Assembly (NCBI GenBank): GCA_019695115.1
Contig: JAIBAP010000019.1
Span: 1 to 64,000, forward strand
Direction of reading: 5' to 3'
Source: Caldilineales bacterium
GTDB lineage: Bacteria; Chloroflexota; Anaerolineae; J102
DNA length: 64,000 nucleotides
Below the pieces are notes generated by a model. The model searched no databases. It was not told where the DNA came from and was given only the letters and a program-made list of their open reading frames with translations. A program made the translations under genes and the position numbers. Positions 25,188-34,709 of the stretch are shown here, piece after piece; position 1 is the stretch's first letter; every line of letters begins with the position of its first letter.

Positions 25188-25218
25188 GACCCTAAAGGTT
25201 TTGGAAACCTTTAGGGTC
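25188..25218. terminator. Palindrome with 14-bp arms (GACCCTAAAGGTTT family)
   Basis: Arms 25188-25201 and 25205-25218 are perfect. It follows the acyl-CoA ligase stop region on the minus strand and precedes the RqcH gene. Relatives occur at 38834-38882 and, decayed, at 60667-60706. There is no long T-tract. Confidence 0.8.
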
Positions 25219-25225
25219 TTTGCAT

Positions 25226-26956
25226 TCATTTGTCCTGCGCAGCCAGTTTCGCCCGCTCCTCCTCCACCAGCACCCGGCGCAGGAACTTGCCCACCATCGA
25301 TTTGGGCAATTCGGAGCGGAACTCGACCTGGGAGGGAACCTTGTAGGGGGCCAGGTTCTGCTTGCAGTGGGCGATAAGCTCCTCGGCGGTGGCGCTCTGG
25401 CCGGGCTTGAGCACCACATAGGCCTTCACCGTCTCGCCGCGGCGCGCATCCGGCACGCCCGCCACCACCGCCTCCTGCACCTTCGGGTGCTCGAACAGCA
25501 CCTCCTCGACCTCGCGCGGGACGATGTTGTAGCCGGAGGCGATGATCAGGTCCTTTTTGCGGTCGACGATGTAGAAATAGCCGTCCTCGTCCATCTTGGC
25601 GATGTCGCCGGTATACAGCCAGCCTTCGGCGTCCTTCACCTTGCGGGTTTCTTCTTCATGGCCCCAATAACCGGCCATCACCTGCGGCCCGCGCAGAGCC
25701 AACTCGCCCTCCTCGCCTACGCCTAGTGGCTGGAATTTGCCATCCGGGCCGGGGTCGAGCGAGACGATGCGGGCCTCGACATCGGGCAAGGGCACGCCGA
25801 TCGAGCCGGCTTTCGAGTTCCCCCAGATTGGGTTGGCGTGGGTGACGGGCGCGGCTTCGGTCAGACCATAGCCCTCGCGCAGCCGGCCGCCGGTCAGTTC
25901 CTCGAAGCGCCTCTGCACCTCGGCCGGCAGCGGCGCCGCGCCCGAAATGCAGGCCTTGATCGTGTGCAGATTGAACTTGGCCACGTCCTTGTGGTTGATG
26001 ATGCCGATGTACATCGCCGGCACGCCGGGGAAGAGGCTGCACCCCTCGCGCTGGATCATGTCCATGACGGCCACGAGGTCGCGCGGGTTGGGGACGACAA
26101 AGATCTCGGCCCCCAGTTTGAGGCCCAGCAACATGCAGGTGGTCATGCCGTAGACATGGAAGAAGGGGATGGCGCCCATCACCTTTTCTTTGCCGATGTC
26201 CACACGAGTGAACCAGGCCTGGCACTGCAAGACGTTGGCCACCAGGTTGCGATGGCTGAGCATGGCCGCTTTGGGCACGCCGGTGGTGCCGCCGGTGTAT
26301 TGGAACAGGGCGATGTCATCCGGGGCGATGTGGACATCGGGCGGGTTGGGCGGGTTGGTTTTGATCAGGGTGGTGAAATGGTGGATATTGCCACCCTCTG
26401 GCACTTCGACCCAGGTCCCTTCTTTCTCGCGCGCCCGCTTGACCAGGGTCGCGAACGGCTGGCCGATGAAGTCGTTGAGGTGATAGAGGATGACGTTCTT
26501 GACCTTGGTCTCGGCCTGGATTTCTTTCAGCTTGGGATAGAGTTCGTTCCAAATGATGATGGTTTCGGCGCCGGAATCCTGGAGCTGATGGCGCATCTCG
26601 CGCGGGGTGTAGATGGGGTTGGTGTTGATGACGATGGCGCCCAGGCGGATGGCGGCCAGAAAGGCGATGACGCCGCCCGGCGAGTTGGGCGTCTGCACGG
26701 CCACGCGGTCGCCCTTTTTCACCCCCATCCCCGCCAGCGCCGTCGCCAGGCGATTGACCCGGTCTTCGAGCTGGCGATAGGTGAAGCTGACGCCGATCTT
26801 GAGCCCCGCTGGCAGATAGCGCAGGTTCATCGTCAACGCCTTGTGGTACATGTATTCGACAAAAGGCGTCTGCAACAGTTCCCACAACGATTTGTCTGGA
26901 TAGTGAAGCGTGGGCGGCGCTTCCGCTTCGTAGTGTTTCAGCCAGGGCTTGTCCAT
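25226..26956 (-). CDS. fadD: Long-chain acyl-CoA ligase
   Basis: A 576-residue AMP-forming ligase. The AMP-binding P-loop YTGGTTGVPKAAMLSHRN, then GYGLTEAAPV, YTGDIAKMDEDGYFYIVDRKKD (motifs split here as YTGDIAKM and DRKKD) and the C-terminal catalytic Lys region (SQVEFRSELPKSMVGK) are all present. It activates fatty acids for degradation or lipid synthesis. The start at 26956 is preferred over 26980 because AGGAGCC stands 8 bases ahead of it. Upstream is a strong promoter with a perfect 15-bp palindrome over its -35 side, so a repressor of the FadR/TetR kind probably controls it. Confidence 0.9.
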   Translation of the reverse strand: MDKPWLKHYEAEAPPTLHYPDKSLWELLQTPFVEYMYHKALTMNLRYLPAGLKIGVSFTYRQLEDRVNRLATALAGMGVKKGDRVAVQTPNSPGGVIAFLAAIRLGAIVINTNPIYTPREMRHQLQDSGAETIIIWNELYPKLKEIQAETKVKNVILYHLNDFIGQPFATLVKRAREKEGTWVEVPEGGNIHHFTTLIKTNPPNPPDVHIAPDDIALFQYTGGTTGVPKAAMLSHRNLVANVLQCQAWFTRVDIGKEKVMGAIPFFHVYGMTTCMLLGLKLGAEIFVVPNPRDLVAVMDMIQREGCSLFPGVPAMYIGIINHKDVAKFNLHTIKACISGAAPLPAEVQRRFEELTGGRLREGYGLTEAAPVTHANPIWGNSKAGSIGVPLPDVEARIVSLDPGPDGKFQPLGVGEEGELALRGPQVMAGYWGHEEETRKVKDAEGWLYTGDIAKMDEDGYFYIVDRKKDLIIASGYNIVPREVEEVLFEHPKVQEAVVAGVPDARRGETVKAYVVLKPGQSATAEELIAHCKQNLAPYKVPSQVEFRSELPKSMVGKFLRRVLVEEERAKLAAQDK

Positions 26957-27027
26957 AAGAGGCTCCTTCGCAGGCGGCAAGGGCCAGGCGCCCGGTTGCG
27001 CCTGCTTTGTGCTGCGCCTGCGGCCTG

Positions 27028-27056
27028 ATTATATGCAGCATGACGCAGTGCGTCAA
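27028..27056 (-). promoter_or_regulatory. Promoter and operator of the acyl-CoA ligase gene
   Basis: On the minus strand: TTGACG (27051-27056), 17-base spacer, TATAAT (27028-27033). The perfect palindrome TGACGCAGTGCGTCA (27041-27055) overlaps the -35 box and spacer, a classic repressor position. Confidence 0.75.
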
Positions 27057-27216
27057 AACGGTCAAGATGGCCCAACCATCGTTTTGCAGGCGCCCCCCAA
27101 CTTGCCAACCAGCACTTTCGCACGGATAATATAGTCAGCTTATAATAAACTGCTTATATGACTCGCAGCGAGTGTACTCATGTCCAAATTCGTTGGACGC
27201 CAGCAGGACATCGACG
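27057..27216. other. AT-rich intergenic segment with direct repeats
   Basis: There is no gene here. The stretch 27126-27170 is strikingly AT-rich for this genome and contains GCTTATA twice in a row around AATAAACT, plus several TATAAT-like words. It lies between the acyl-CoA ligase promoter and the broken gene fragment and may be a relic of an insertion. Confidence 0.5.
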
Positions 27217-27333
27217 CCGGATCCAGAGGGCGTCGCCGGGGAGGTGCGAGCGCCAAACCTGGGCGGCGTTGTCCCACACGCGGGCGGCGTCGTAGCTGCC
27301 GGCGATGGCGGCCAGAGTGACTTCCACGCACGC
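27217..27333 (-). pseudogene. Fragment of the giant secreted protein's C terminus
   Basis: The minus strand encodes [20 protein letters not shown] and then [17 protein letters not shown], which matches the C terminus of the 1,750-residue protein encoded at 28614-33866 (DNA at about 28653-28795). Relative to that copy, 36 bases between two GTCGCCGGGG repeats are missing, a likely slippage deletion. There is no start and the frame runs into unrelated residues. It is either a partial duplication or the stub of a third paralogue whose body has been lost. Confidence 0.85.
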
Positions 27334-27356
27334 GAAGCCAGTACCTGGTAGAAAAG

Positions 27357-28505
27357 TCAAACCAGGCTGTTTCTCAGGCTGCTCAGCGCCTTAAGCGGCA
27401 ACATCGTAATCCGAGGATGGACGGGATAAGTCTGCTGGCCGGGATAAACCACCCAGAGGTGGTCGAGCTTCAGATCACTTATCGATGTGTGCATCGATTG
27501 GGTGAGGCTCGGCGCTTCGTTGAACTTGATCTCGATCCCAAAGCGCCCTCCGGCGTGTAGGAAAAAGAGGTCTACTTCCGCTCCGGTGTGCGTGCTCCAG
27601 AAATAAGCCTGCGAAGGCTTTACGATTCGCAGAACTTGCTCGATCACGAAGCCTTCCCACGAGGCGCCAAGACGAGGATGCGCCAACAGGCTGTGGAAAT
27701 CGGCTATGCTCAGCAGGCTGTGGAGTAGGCCTGCGTCGCGCAGGTAGACCTTGGGCGCTTTGACTTGCCGTTTGCCGATATTTTCATACCAGGGCTGTAG
27801 CTGCCGCACCATATAGGCCCCGGTCAGGATGTCCAGATAAGAGCGCACGGTTTTGTCTGATAAGCTCATGGCCCGCCCCAACTCCGAGGCGTTCCAAGTC
27901 TGGCCATGATAGTGCGCCAACATCGTCCAGAAACGCCGCATAGCGGCCGCTGGGATGGTGATGCCCAATTGGGGAAGGTCGCGTTCAAGAAAGGTGCGGA
28001 TGAAGCCTTCACGCCAGGCCAGGCTGTCTTCGTCGCTGGCTGTCAGAAAGGCGCGCGGGAATCCACCCCGCACCCAAAGTGATTGCCAGTTTTCGTCTCC
28101 AACCTCGGCGAGATCGAAGCCAGAAAGCTCGATGAACTCTACCCGGCCTGCCAGCGTTTCCGACACCCCTTTGACGATGGCAGGTGACGCGCTCCCCAGG
28201 ATGAGGAAGTGGGCCTGGTTGTCCGGGCGATCTACCAGGACCCTCAAAACGCTGAATAGCTCAGGCATGGCCTGAATCTCGTCCAGCACTACTAACCCTT
28301 GTAATGAGCCGAGGACAAGCTCTGGGTTTTGGAGTCGGCGTGAATCGGGTTGAGACTCAAGATCGAAAATAGTTACCGGCTTGTCGCGGGCAAACAGCCG
28401 GGCCAGGGTCGTCTTGCCACTTTGTCGCGGCCCCAAAAGCGCAGTCACGGGCGAGCGGCGGGTAGCGGCGAGAAGCTGGTGGAGGTAAAGAGGTCGGTCG
28501 AGCAC
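27357..28505 (-). CDS. AAA_14/DUF4143 ATPase
   Basis: A 382-residue protein of a mobile-looking ATPase family. Walker A is ALLGPRQSGKTTL (residues 22-34), Walker B GLVVLDEIQAMPEL, and sensor-like FLILGSASPAI follows. A small helix-turn-helix-like region (ASELGRAMSLSDKTVRSYLD, about 208-227) and a C-terminal nuclease-like DUF4143 part (FWSTHTGAEVDLFFLHAGG, then GIEIKF) complete it; the E-V-D ... E-I-K arrangement recalls the PD-(D/E)xK fold. The cellular role of this family is not well established. The start is GTG, 6 bases after a TAGAAT box, so the mRNA is probably leaderless. It sits between the giant protein gene and its fragment. Confidence 0.85.
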   Translation of the reverse strand: MLDRPLYLHQLLAATRRSPVTALLGPRQSGKTTLARLFARDKPVTIFDLESQPDSRRLQNPELVLGSLQGLVVLDEIQAMPELFSVLRVLVDRPDNQAHFLILGSASPAIVKGVSETLAGRVEFIELSGFDLAEVGDENWQSLWVRGGFPRAFLTASDEDSLAWREGFIRTFLERDLPQLGITIPAAAMRRFWTMLAHYHGQTWNASELGRAMSLSDKTVRSYLDILTGAYMVRQLQPWYENIGKRQVKAPKVYLRDAGLLHSLLSIADFHSLLAHPRLGASWEGFVIEQVLRIVKPSQAYFWSTHTGAEVDLFFLHAGGRFGIEIKFNEAPSLTQSMHTSISDLKLDHLWVVYPGQQTYPVHPRITMLPLKALSSLRNSLV

Positions 28506-28511
28506 AGGAAC

Positions 28512-28539
28512 ATTCTAGCATGTTATTTCGGAGTGTCAA
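28512..28539 (-). promoter_or_regulatory. Strong promoter of the DUF4143 ATPase
   Basis: Minus strand TTGACA (28534-28539), 16-base spacer, TAGAAT (28512-28517), 6 bases before the GTG start at 28505. Confidence 0.75.
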
Positions 28540-28574
28540 TCCGAGATTTCATGCCCAAACCAACCACATCGGCG

Positions 28575-28607
28575 AGAGTTGGCAACTGTTGCACAGTTGC
28601 CAACTCT
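28575..28607 (-). terminator. Perfect 14-bp hairpin after the giant protein gene
   Basis: Arms 28575-28588 and 28594-28607 (AGAGTTGGCAACTG and its complement) around TTGCA. It begins 6 bases after the stop codon of the minus-strand gene. No T-run follows. Confidence 0.7.
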
Positions 28608-28613
28608 GATCCC

Positions 28614-31600
28614 TCAATTCACAATCGTCACATCCACCGCCTTCGTCGCCCGGATCCAGAGGGCGTCGCCGGGGTTGAAGGCGGAAAGATCGTTGCCGGG
28701 GTCGCCGGGGAGGTAGGAGCGCCAGACCTGGGCGGCGTTGTCCCACACGCGGGCGGCGTCATAGCTGCCAGCGATGGCGGCCAGCGTCGCTTCCACCCGC
28801 TGCGGGGCCAGGGCCGGGTAGCCGATCTGATTCCAGCCCGGTTCCAGGTGGATGACCGTGCGGTTCGGGCGCAGCCCGGTCAGGTTCAGCGTCCCCGGCT
28901 GCGTCATCTGCACCCAAACGCCGATCAGCTCCGGCACGGCGGGCAGGTCATTGGCCCCGCCGCCGGGCGTGTAGGTGCGCCAGCGAGCCGGTTTGACGCT
29001 GTTATCCCACCAGCGCACCAGGCTGTACTTGCCATCGATGCTGCCAAAGACCTCGGGTAGCGCCGGGTTCTGCGGCACCAGGGGGATGGAGAACGCCTGC
29101 CAGCCGCCGCCCAGGTTGAGGCTGAAGGTCGTGACGCCGCCCTGCCCGCTGGGGGTGGGGGTGGCGATGGGGGTGGGGGTGGGCGTGGGGGTGGCCAGCG
29201 TGGCGCCCGTGGGCAAAGAGATGGTGAGGAGGGGACGCAGGCCGGGCTGTTCGTGGTCGCTGCTGGCCAGATTCAGCCCCAGCAGCCCGCCCTCACCCAG
29301 CCGCAGCAGCCAGCCGTGGTTCGGCTCACCGTTCAGCCAGGCCTGGACATCGGCGGTCACATCCATCACCAACTCGTCGCCGCCATCCAAAGGCGAGGCG
29401 GCGCTGGGGATGGCGCGATAGTCGCTGCCGGCGCTCCCCGCGCCCGGCTGCGCCCAGGCTGTGGTCTCGGTGGCCAGCAGCCAGTTGGCCGCCGGCGGGA
29501 ACCAGCTATGCAGCAGCCGGTGAACCAGCAGCGAGCGTCCCACGGCCGAATTGCTGCGATAGGTGATGAAGAGGTGCAATTCGGCGCTGCGGATCTGCGT
29601 CCCCATCGGGATCGGTCGCAGATCGAAGCCGAGGAGGGCGCGGCTTTGCAGGCCGGCCGCCTCTTGCAGGGCCAGCAACGGCGCCGCGACGTAGTTGACC
29701 TGGGGATCGAGGGCCGAGAGGTGGGTGTCGATGGCGCCGGCATAGCCATCGACGCCGTTACGCAGGCTGGCGCTGAAACGGTCGGGCGTGGCCGTGGGGG
29801 TGCGGGTGGGGGTGGGAGTCGGCGTCTCCGAGGCGGTGGGGGTGATGGTGGGGGTGCCGGTCTCGGTCGGCGTCAGAGTCGTGGTTGGGGTTTCGGTCGG
29901 CGTCGGGGTCTCCGAGGCGGTGGGGGTGATGGTGGGGGTGGGCGTCTCGGTCGGCGTCGGCGTGATCGTCGGGGTTTCGGTCGGCGTCGGCGTCTCGGTG
30001 GCGGTGGGGGTGATGGTGGGGGTAGGGGTGATCGTCGGCGTCGGCGTCTTGGTGGGGGTGACGGTGGGCGTGGGGGTGGGGAACGAGCCGGAGGGGGCGA
30101 GGACGTAGCGGATCTCCAGCTTGGGACGCTGCGTCAGGTCGGTGGTGTATTCGGCCGCCGCCACCAGGAAGCGGGCGTTCGAGTCGCTCATCTCCACCAA
30201 CCAGCCGTGGTTCGGCGTCCCCGCTAGAAAGGCGTTGACATCGGCCAGGACGTTGAACGTGACCCAGCCCAGCCCGGTCATGACTTTGAAATCGGTGGCG
30301 GTGGCGGCGCGGTCGTTGGCGCCCCGCGCACCCGCTGTCTGCCAGGGTGTGCCGGCGGCGGCCTGTTGCCAGGTGGCGGCGTTCACATCCCAGGCCCGCC
30401 CCATGCGGTAGATGCGGGCGGTCAGGTCCTGGCCGCCGTCGAGGGTGGCGTAGTAGGAGAGGGAGGCGCTGCTGACGACGCTGTTGGCCGGCAAGGGGCT
30501 AAGGTCGAATTTGAACAGCCCGCTCTTGGCCGGGTTGGCGCCCTCGGCGCGCCATTCCAGCGTCTGGCTGGCGGCGTAGTTGGCTGTGGGCAGCCAGGCA
30601 TCGAGGAAGGTGTCGGTGACGCCGTTGTAGCCGTTGCTACCGGGCTGCAATACCAGGCTGTAGGCTTGCAGACGCATCTGGCCCAGGTCGGCATAGACGC
30701 CGCCGGGGCTGGCGCCCTCCCATACCAGCCAGCTTTCGGCGCCGGCGTCGCCGGCGTCGTCATCCTCCAGGCCGATATTGAAACCCAGGGCGCGGTCGTG
30801 GGCCAGGGCGCCCCCGATCATGCTTTGGGGTACGGCGACCTCGACCGTGTAGCCATCGGCGGCGCTGGCGACATAGGCCAGGGCCTGGAAGCCGTTGCTC
30901 ACGCTGCCATCAGCACCTATGCGGATGTTCCAATCGGTGGGGCCGCCCTGCTCGCCGTCGTCGTTGCCGTCGAAGGCCAGATGGACGGCGTCGCCAGGGC
31001 GGAGGGTGGCGTCGTGGACATGGATGCCGACGAAGACGTAGTTCGGCCACCAGCGAGCGCGTACATCGGCGCTGAGGTCGGCAGGGGTGATGCCCGCTCC
31101 TTGCTGCGTGTCGGCGGTGGCGGCGGTGAGGCTGAGCGTTTGATCGTTGTTCCACTCGGCCAGGCTGCCATCCATGGTCATCGCCCCGGCCGGGACGGCG
31201 ATGAGGGTGGCGGAGCCGCCGCCGAAAGGCTGGAAGGCGACGGTGGCAAAGGTGGCGGCGTTGGCGTTCAGGCTGGCATCGGTCCAGACCAGGGCGCTCT
31301 GCTGGCCCCCGCCTTCGTGGTCGCTCAGGCCCAGGTTGAGGCCGACCGTCCGGCCAGACTCGAAGCCCCCACCCAACGCCCCAGCCGGGATCTGGACCTC
31401 CACCCGGTAGCCGCCGGATCGAGGCTGCACCCCAACCGTGGGGCTGAACCCGGAGGCAGTGACGCGACCATCGGCATAGATGCTGAGCGTGCGGTCATCG
31501 CCGCCGCCGCCCACATTGTCGTCGAGGCCATCGAGGGCGATGTCGATGCGGTCATCGGGCTGCACAGAATCATCGGTCACATCCAGGGCCAGGAAGAGGC

Positions 31601-33866
31601 GGGCCTCCCACCAGCGGGCGCGCAGGGCCAGGCTCAAGTCCGAGGGGCTGGGTGTGGCGCCGGTGATCGAGGCGGCGTTGCTGGCGTCGATGCTCACGGC
31701 CCCAGACGAGGTCCAGTCATCCAGGTTGCCATCGGCAACGGTGTTCTGCTGCGGCGGCGCGGCCACGGTTTGTGAGGCATTGGCGGCGTAGCGGAAGACG
31801 ACGCCTTCTTCGCCGGCGGCAAAGGCCAGGTTTTCGTCATGGGCGTCGACGGCGTTGAGCCAACCCGACATAGGCACGACCTGCCGCGTCCAATTCTGGC
31901 CGCCATTGGTGGTGAAGATGATCCAACCCTGGTCGCCCACGGCCCAGCCGGTGTTGAGATCGACCATAACCACGCGCTCCAGGATGGGCGAGGCGGCGTC
32001 CAGGACGGTGCTCTGCCAGGCGGCGGGGTCGATGACATTGGCGCTGCGCAGGATGGCGGCGCCTTCGCAGGGCTTTTCGTCGATGGGGCCAGAGGTCTTT
32101 TTGCAGCCCACCAGCCAGCCGTAGTCCAGATCGCCGTCGCCGTTGGCGTCGAAAGCGTCGAAACCGTCCGTCTGCCAGAAGGCAAATTGCGTGGGCATGA
32201 TGTAGCTGCGCCAGGCCTGGCCGCCGTTGGTAGTGTAGGCAAAGAAGTCGGTGCGTTTGCTGGAACGGCCACCCTCGTAAGGCGAGACCATGTCCAGGTC
32301 CAGCCCGGTGGCCCCGCCTGTGCCCTGCGCCCACGTGCTGTTGGTGGCATAGAAATGCGCCCCGCGGCCAACGGCAACCGACTGGGTGGCCGAGGTCACG
32401 TTCAGATCGTAGAGACTCTGGCTGTAGTTGGGCGGATATTCGCGCGTCCAACTCTCGCCGCCGTTGGTGGTGTGGGCGATCATGCCGCGGCGCCCGGCCA
32501 CCCGGCAATCGATAACGCTGCCAGGGACGCAGGAGACGCCATGAAGGATGGTGGCGCGCTGGTTGGCCACAGGGTCGGCCAGACCGGCGCCGGTGCGCAA
32601 TTCGTTGGCCAGCTCGCGCCACGTCTCGCCGCCATCGGTGGTTTTCAGCACGGTCATGTCCTGGCCAGAGATGTAGGCGATCTGGTCGGAGACAACATCG
32701 ATTTGGTAGTACCAGGGATAGAAGCCGCCGATCAGGTGCTCCCAGGCCGTGCCGTTGAAGGTGCCCCACACAAACCAGGCATCGCGGGTGATTTTGTCGG
32801 CGGGTGCATCGAAGTAGTTGCCCTCGTTCATCACGGCCATGTCGCCGCCTACCCAGGCGTGCGTGCCGTCGCCCACCCCCAGGGCGCTGACGGCGATGCC
32901 GGCGACGCCGGTGGAGGCGCTGGCGGTGTGGCGGTCGCGCTGTAGATCGATGTCGCTGCCGGTCACAGATGTCACCGCCGTCCAATTGTCGCCGCCGTTG
33001 GTGGTGCGATAGAGGCGCTCCTCGGTGATGTTGCCGCTGACGACGGCCACACCTGCCGCCCAACCGATCTGCGTTTGACCGGGGGCGAATTCGATCTCGT
33101 AGATATTGAAGGAGGGGATGGATTTGGGCGACCAGCTGGCGCCCTGGTCGCTGCTGGCGCGCAGGACGCCGCCATCGCCCACCAGCCAGGCCGAGTTGCC
33201 TTCGACATGGATATCGCGCAAGACCGCCCCGGCCGGGACGACGCCCGACCGCACGGTCCAGTTCGTCCCGCCGTTGGTGGTGGTGAGCAAAGTCCCGGCG
33301 TCGCCCGCGGCCACGCCGTGCTGACCATCGGCGAACATGCGCACGGCCCGCAAATGGGCGGCCACGCCGCTGGTCTGCGGCGTCCAACTGGCTCCGCCGT
33401 TGCTGCTGTGGGCGATGAGGCCGCCATCACCGACGACCCAGCCGTTGGCGCCATCGAGGAAGTGGACGCCGTTGAGGTTGGCAGCCAGGCCGCTGGGAAG
33501 TTGTTTCCAGTTGTTGCCGCCATCGCCCGAAAACACCACCGTCCCGCTCTGCCCCACGGCCCAGGCGTTGGCGCCGACGGCGCTCAGGTCGTAGAGATCC
33601 TTGTCGGTCACGGGTGACTGATAGCGCCAGGTCTCGCCACCGTTGGTGCTCTTCAGCAACATGCCCTGCGAGCCGGCCCCCAGCACGGTTTGGGCGTCGC
33701 GCCCGGCCAGGGCAAAGAGCGCGCCCTCGCCCCGCCAGGCGCGCTGCCAGGTGGAGGTTGCGGCTGGGGCAGCGGGCGCCGCCATTCGGGGCTGGGCCAC
33801 GACGACGGCGCTGATGGGAAGGAGGACGAACAAGAGGAGGAGCAGGAGGGGTTTGAGCGGGCGCAT
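28614..33866 (-). CDS. Giant secreted protein: Ycf48-like repeats, DOMON/CBM9-like and DNRLRE-like domains
   Basis: A 1,750-residue exported protein. Residues 1-24 are a signal peptide. About residues 30-695 contain many Ycf48/BNR-like blades, each with a T-N-G-G-x-x-W turn ([24 protein letters not shown]), predicting beta-propellers. Two similar carbohydrate-binding-like domains follow at about 700-885 and 890-1070 ([33 protein letters not shown]). A DNRLRE-type beta domain (about 1075-1255) is followed by a 100-residue Thr-Pro-Glu linker, a second DNRLRE-like domain (about 1362-1555), another linker and a C-terminal domain (1580-1750). It is paralogous to the gene at 34710, which lacks the last parts. 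Surface binding or adhesion is likely; enzymatic activity is not evident. Confidence 0.82.
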   Translation of the reverse strand: MRPLKPLLLLLLFVLLPISAVVVAQPRMAAPAAPAATSTWQRAWRGEGALFALAGRDAQTVLGAGSQGMLLKSTNGGETWRYQSPVTDKDLYDLSAVGANAWAVGQSGTVVFSGDGGNNWKQLPSGLAANLNGVHFLDGANGWVVGDGGLIAHSSNGGASWTPQTSGVAAHLRAVRMFADGQHGVAAGDAGTLLTTTNGGTNWTVRSGVVPAGAVLRDIHVEGNSAWLVGDGGVLRASSDQGASWSPKSIPSFNIYEIEFAPGQTQIGWAAGVAVVSGNITEERLYRTTNGGDNWTAVTSVTGSDIDLQRDRHTASASTGVAGIAVSALGVGDGTHAWVGGDMAVMNEGNYFDAPADKITRDAWFVWGTFNGTAWEHLIGGFYPWYYQIDVVSDQIAYISGQDMTVLKTTDGGETWRELANELRTGAGLADPVANQRATILHGVSCVPGSVIDCRVAGRRGMIAHTTNGGESWTREYPPNYSQSLYDLNVTSATQSVAVGRGAHFYATNSTWAQGTGGATGLDLDMVSPYEGGRSSKRTDFFAYTTNGGQAWRSYIMPTQFAFWQTDGFDAFDANGDGDLDYGWLVGCKKTSGPIDEKPCEGAAILRSANVIDPAAWQSTVLDAASPILERVVMVDLNTGWAVGDQGWIIFTTNGGQNWTRQVVPMSGWLNAVDAHDENLAFAAGEEGVVFRYAANASQTVAAPPQQNTVADGNLDDWTSSGAVSIDASNAASITGATPSPSDLSLALRARWWEARLFLALDVTDDSVQPDDRIDIALDGLDDNVGGGGDDRTLSIYADGRVTASGFSPTVGVQPRSGGYRVEVQIPAGALGGGFESGRTVGLNLGLSDHEGGGQQSALVWTDASLNANAATFATVAFQPFGGGSATLIAVPAGAMTMDGSLAEWNNDQTLSLTAATADTQQGAGITPADLSADVRARWWPNYVFVGIHVHDATLRPGDAVHLAFDGNDDGEQGGPTDWNIRIGADGSVSNGFQALAYVASAADGYTVEVAVPQSMIGGALAHDRALGFNIGLEDDDAGDAGAESWLVWEGASPGGVYADLGQMRLQAYSLVLQPGSNGYNGVTDTFLDAWLPTANYAASQTLEWRAEGANPAKSGLFKFDLSPLPANSVVSSASLSYYATLDGGQDLTARIYRMGRAWDVNAATWQQAAAGTPWQTAGARGANDRAATATDFKVMTGLGWVTFNVLADVNAFLAGTPNHGWLVEMSDSNARFLVAAAEYTTDLTQRPKLEIRYVLAPSGSFPTPTPTVTPTKTPTPTITPTPTITPTATETPTPTETPTITPTPTETPTPTITPTASETPTPTETPTTTLTPTETGTPTITPTASETPTPTPTRTPTATPDRFSASLRNGVDGYAGAIDTHLSALDPQVNYVAAPLLALQEAAGLQSRALLGFDLRPIPMGTQIRSAELHLFITYRSNSAVGRSLLVHRLLHSWFPPAANWLLATETTAWAQPGAGSAGSDYRAIPSAASPLDGGDELVMDVTADVQAWLNGEPNHGWLLRLGEGGLLGLNLASSDHEQPGLRPLLTISLPTGATLATPTPTPTPIATPTPSGQGGVTTFSLNLGGGWQAFSIPLVPQNPALPEVFGSIDGKYSLVRWWDNSVKPARWRTYTPGGGANDLPAVPELIGVWVQMTQPGTLNLTGLRPNRTVIHLEPGWNQIGYPALAPQRVEATLAAIAGSYDAARVWDNAAQVWRSYLPGDPGNDLSAFNPGDALWIRATKAVDVTIVN

Positions 33867-34224
33867 GATGATGGTGCCGACGGGGAGATGAGCGCAGGGT
33901 GTCGAGAGGAACGGTCTCGGAGTGCCACGGTTGCGGGCAGGGTGAGACGGGCAGTTTCTGCCTGTTGGCCTACGTTAGCACCCGGTAGAGATGGCGTCAA
34001 GGGGGTGGAGGGTTGGATGAAAAGACTGTCATGGGCGGTTTGAGCGCGAAAGGGGGAAGTTGACGGAATTTTCATGTTGGGGGAATCGATGCCAGCCCCA
34101 TCGCAACCGCTTCATCATGCCGAGTAACGTCGCGAGGAACGAAGCGACGCTCGTTTGCACTTTGTCCCAAGGTTGGTTACAGTAGTAACTGCTTCGACGC
34201 CTTACCCCAGGAGCAGACAGCCCT
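33867..34224. promoter_or_regulatory. Divergent region between giant gene and small helical protein
   Basis: A plus-strand promoter is visible: TTGCAC (34155-34160), 17-base spacer, TACAGT (34178-34183), and GGAG before the ATG at 34225. The word GAACGAAGCGACG at about 34135-34150 resembles the start of the 75-bp repeat unit at position 1. I see no convincing promoter for the minus-strand giant gene; a small GGCAG/CTGCC hairpin lies at about 33950. Confidence 0.5.
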
Positions 34225-34560
34225 ATGATGACAATCGCGATCAGAGAACAATATGTTGAGGTGTTATCCGCTTTCGGCGATATGCAGAGCGCGGTCGATC
34301 TGGCCTTACAGCGCTTTACAATCGAACAGATCACGGCCAGGAGTGCCGACCTGCGTCGCCGCGATGCTGAATATCGCCTGAGGTACGGCTTGGACTACCT
34401 GGCTTTTGCACGGCGCATGGCCGAGGATGAGGGATTTGTCGAGAAGATCGAACGCCAGGTATCCAAAACATGGGAGATCGATCTGGCGGACTGGGAGTAT
34501 TGCCACGAGGGTGTAAAGGATTGGACGCGACGGTTGCAGAGTATCTTGCTGTCATCGTGA
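34225..34560 (+). CDS. Small helical protein, orphan antitoxin-like
   Basis: A 111-residue acidic, all-helical protein (MMTIAIREQYVEVLSAFGDM at the start, LADWEYCHEGVKDWTRRLQS near the end). It reminds me of the small helical partners encoded before TumE/DUF6516-type toxins, but this is recollection, not proof. Such pairs overlap by a few bases, and a GTG overlaps the stop codon here (GTGA at 34557-34560). Its frame runs straight into a hairpin and contains no domain. If a partner existed, it has been lost. Confidence 0.55.
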   Translation: MMTIAIREQYVEVLSAFGDMQSAVDLALQRFTIEQITARSADLRRRDAEYRLRYGLDYLAFARRMAEDEGFVEKIERQVSKTWEIDLADWEYCHEGVKDWTRRLQSILLSS

Positions 34561-34595
34561 GCCAGGCCAGGCTCGTGGCAGAGGCGACGAGTACT

Positions 34596-34646
34596 GATCC
34601 AAAACAAGACGCCGCCTGCGTACGCAGGCGGCGTCTTGTTTGGATC
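34596..34646. terminator. Bidirectional terminator hairpin
   Basis: Near-perfect inverted repeat of about 25 bp per arm, centred on GCGTACGC at about 34619-34625, with one unpaired T. AACAAG/CTTGTT flanks give short A and T runs on both sides. It separates the small helical protein gene from the convergent second giant gene. Confidence 0.85.
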
Positions 34647-34709
34647 GAGTGTATGCGCAGCACCGAAGGCGTGTTCACGCCTCACGCCTCACTCATCACT
34701 CCTCACTCC

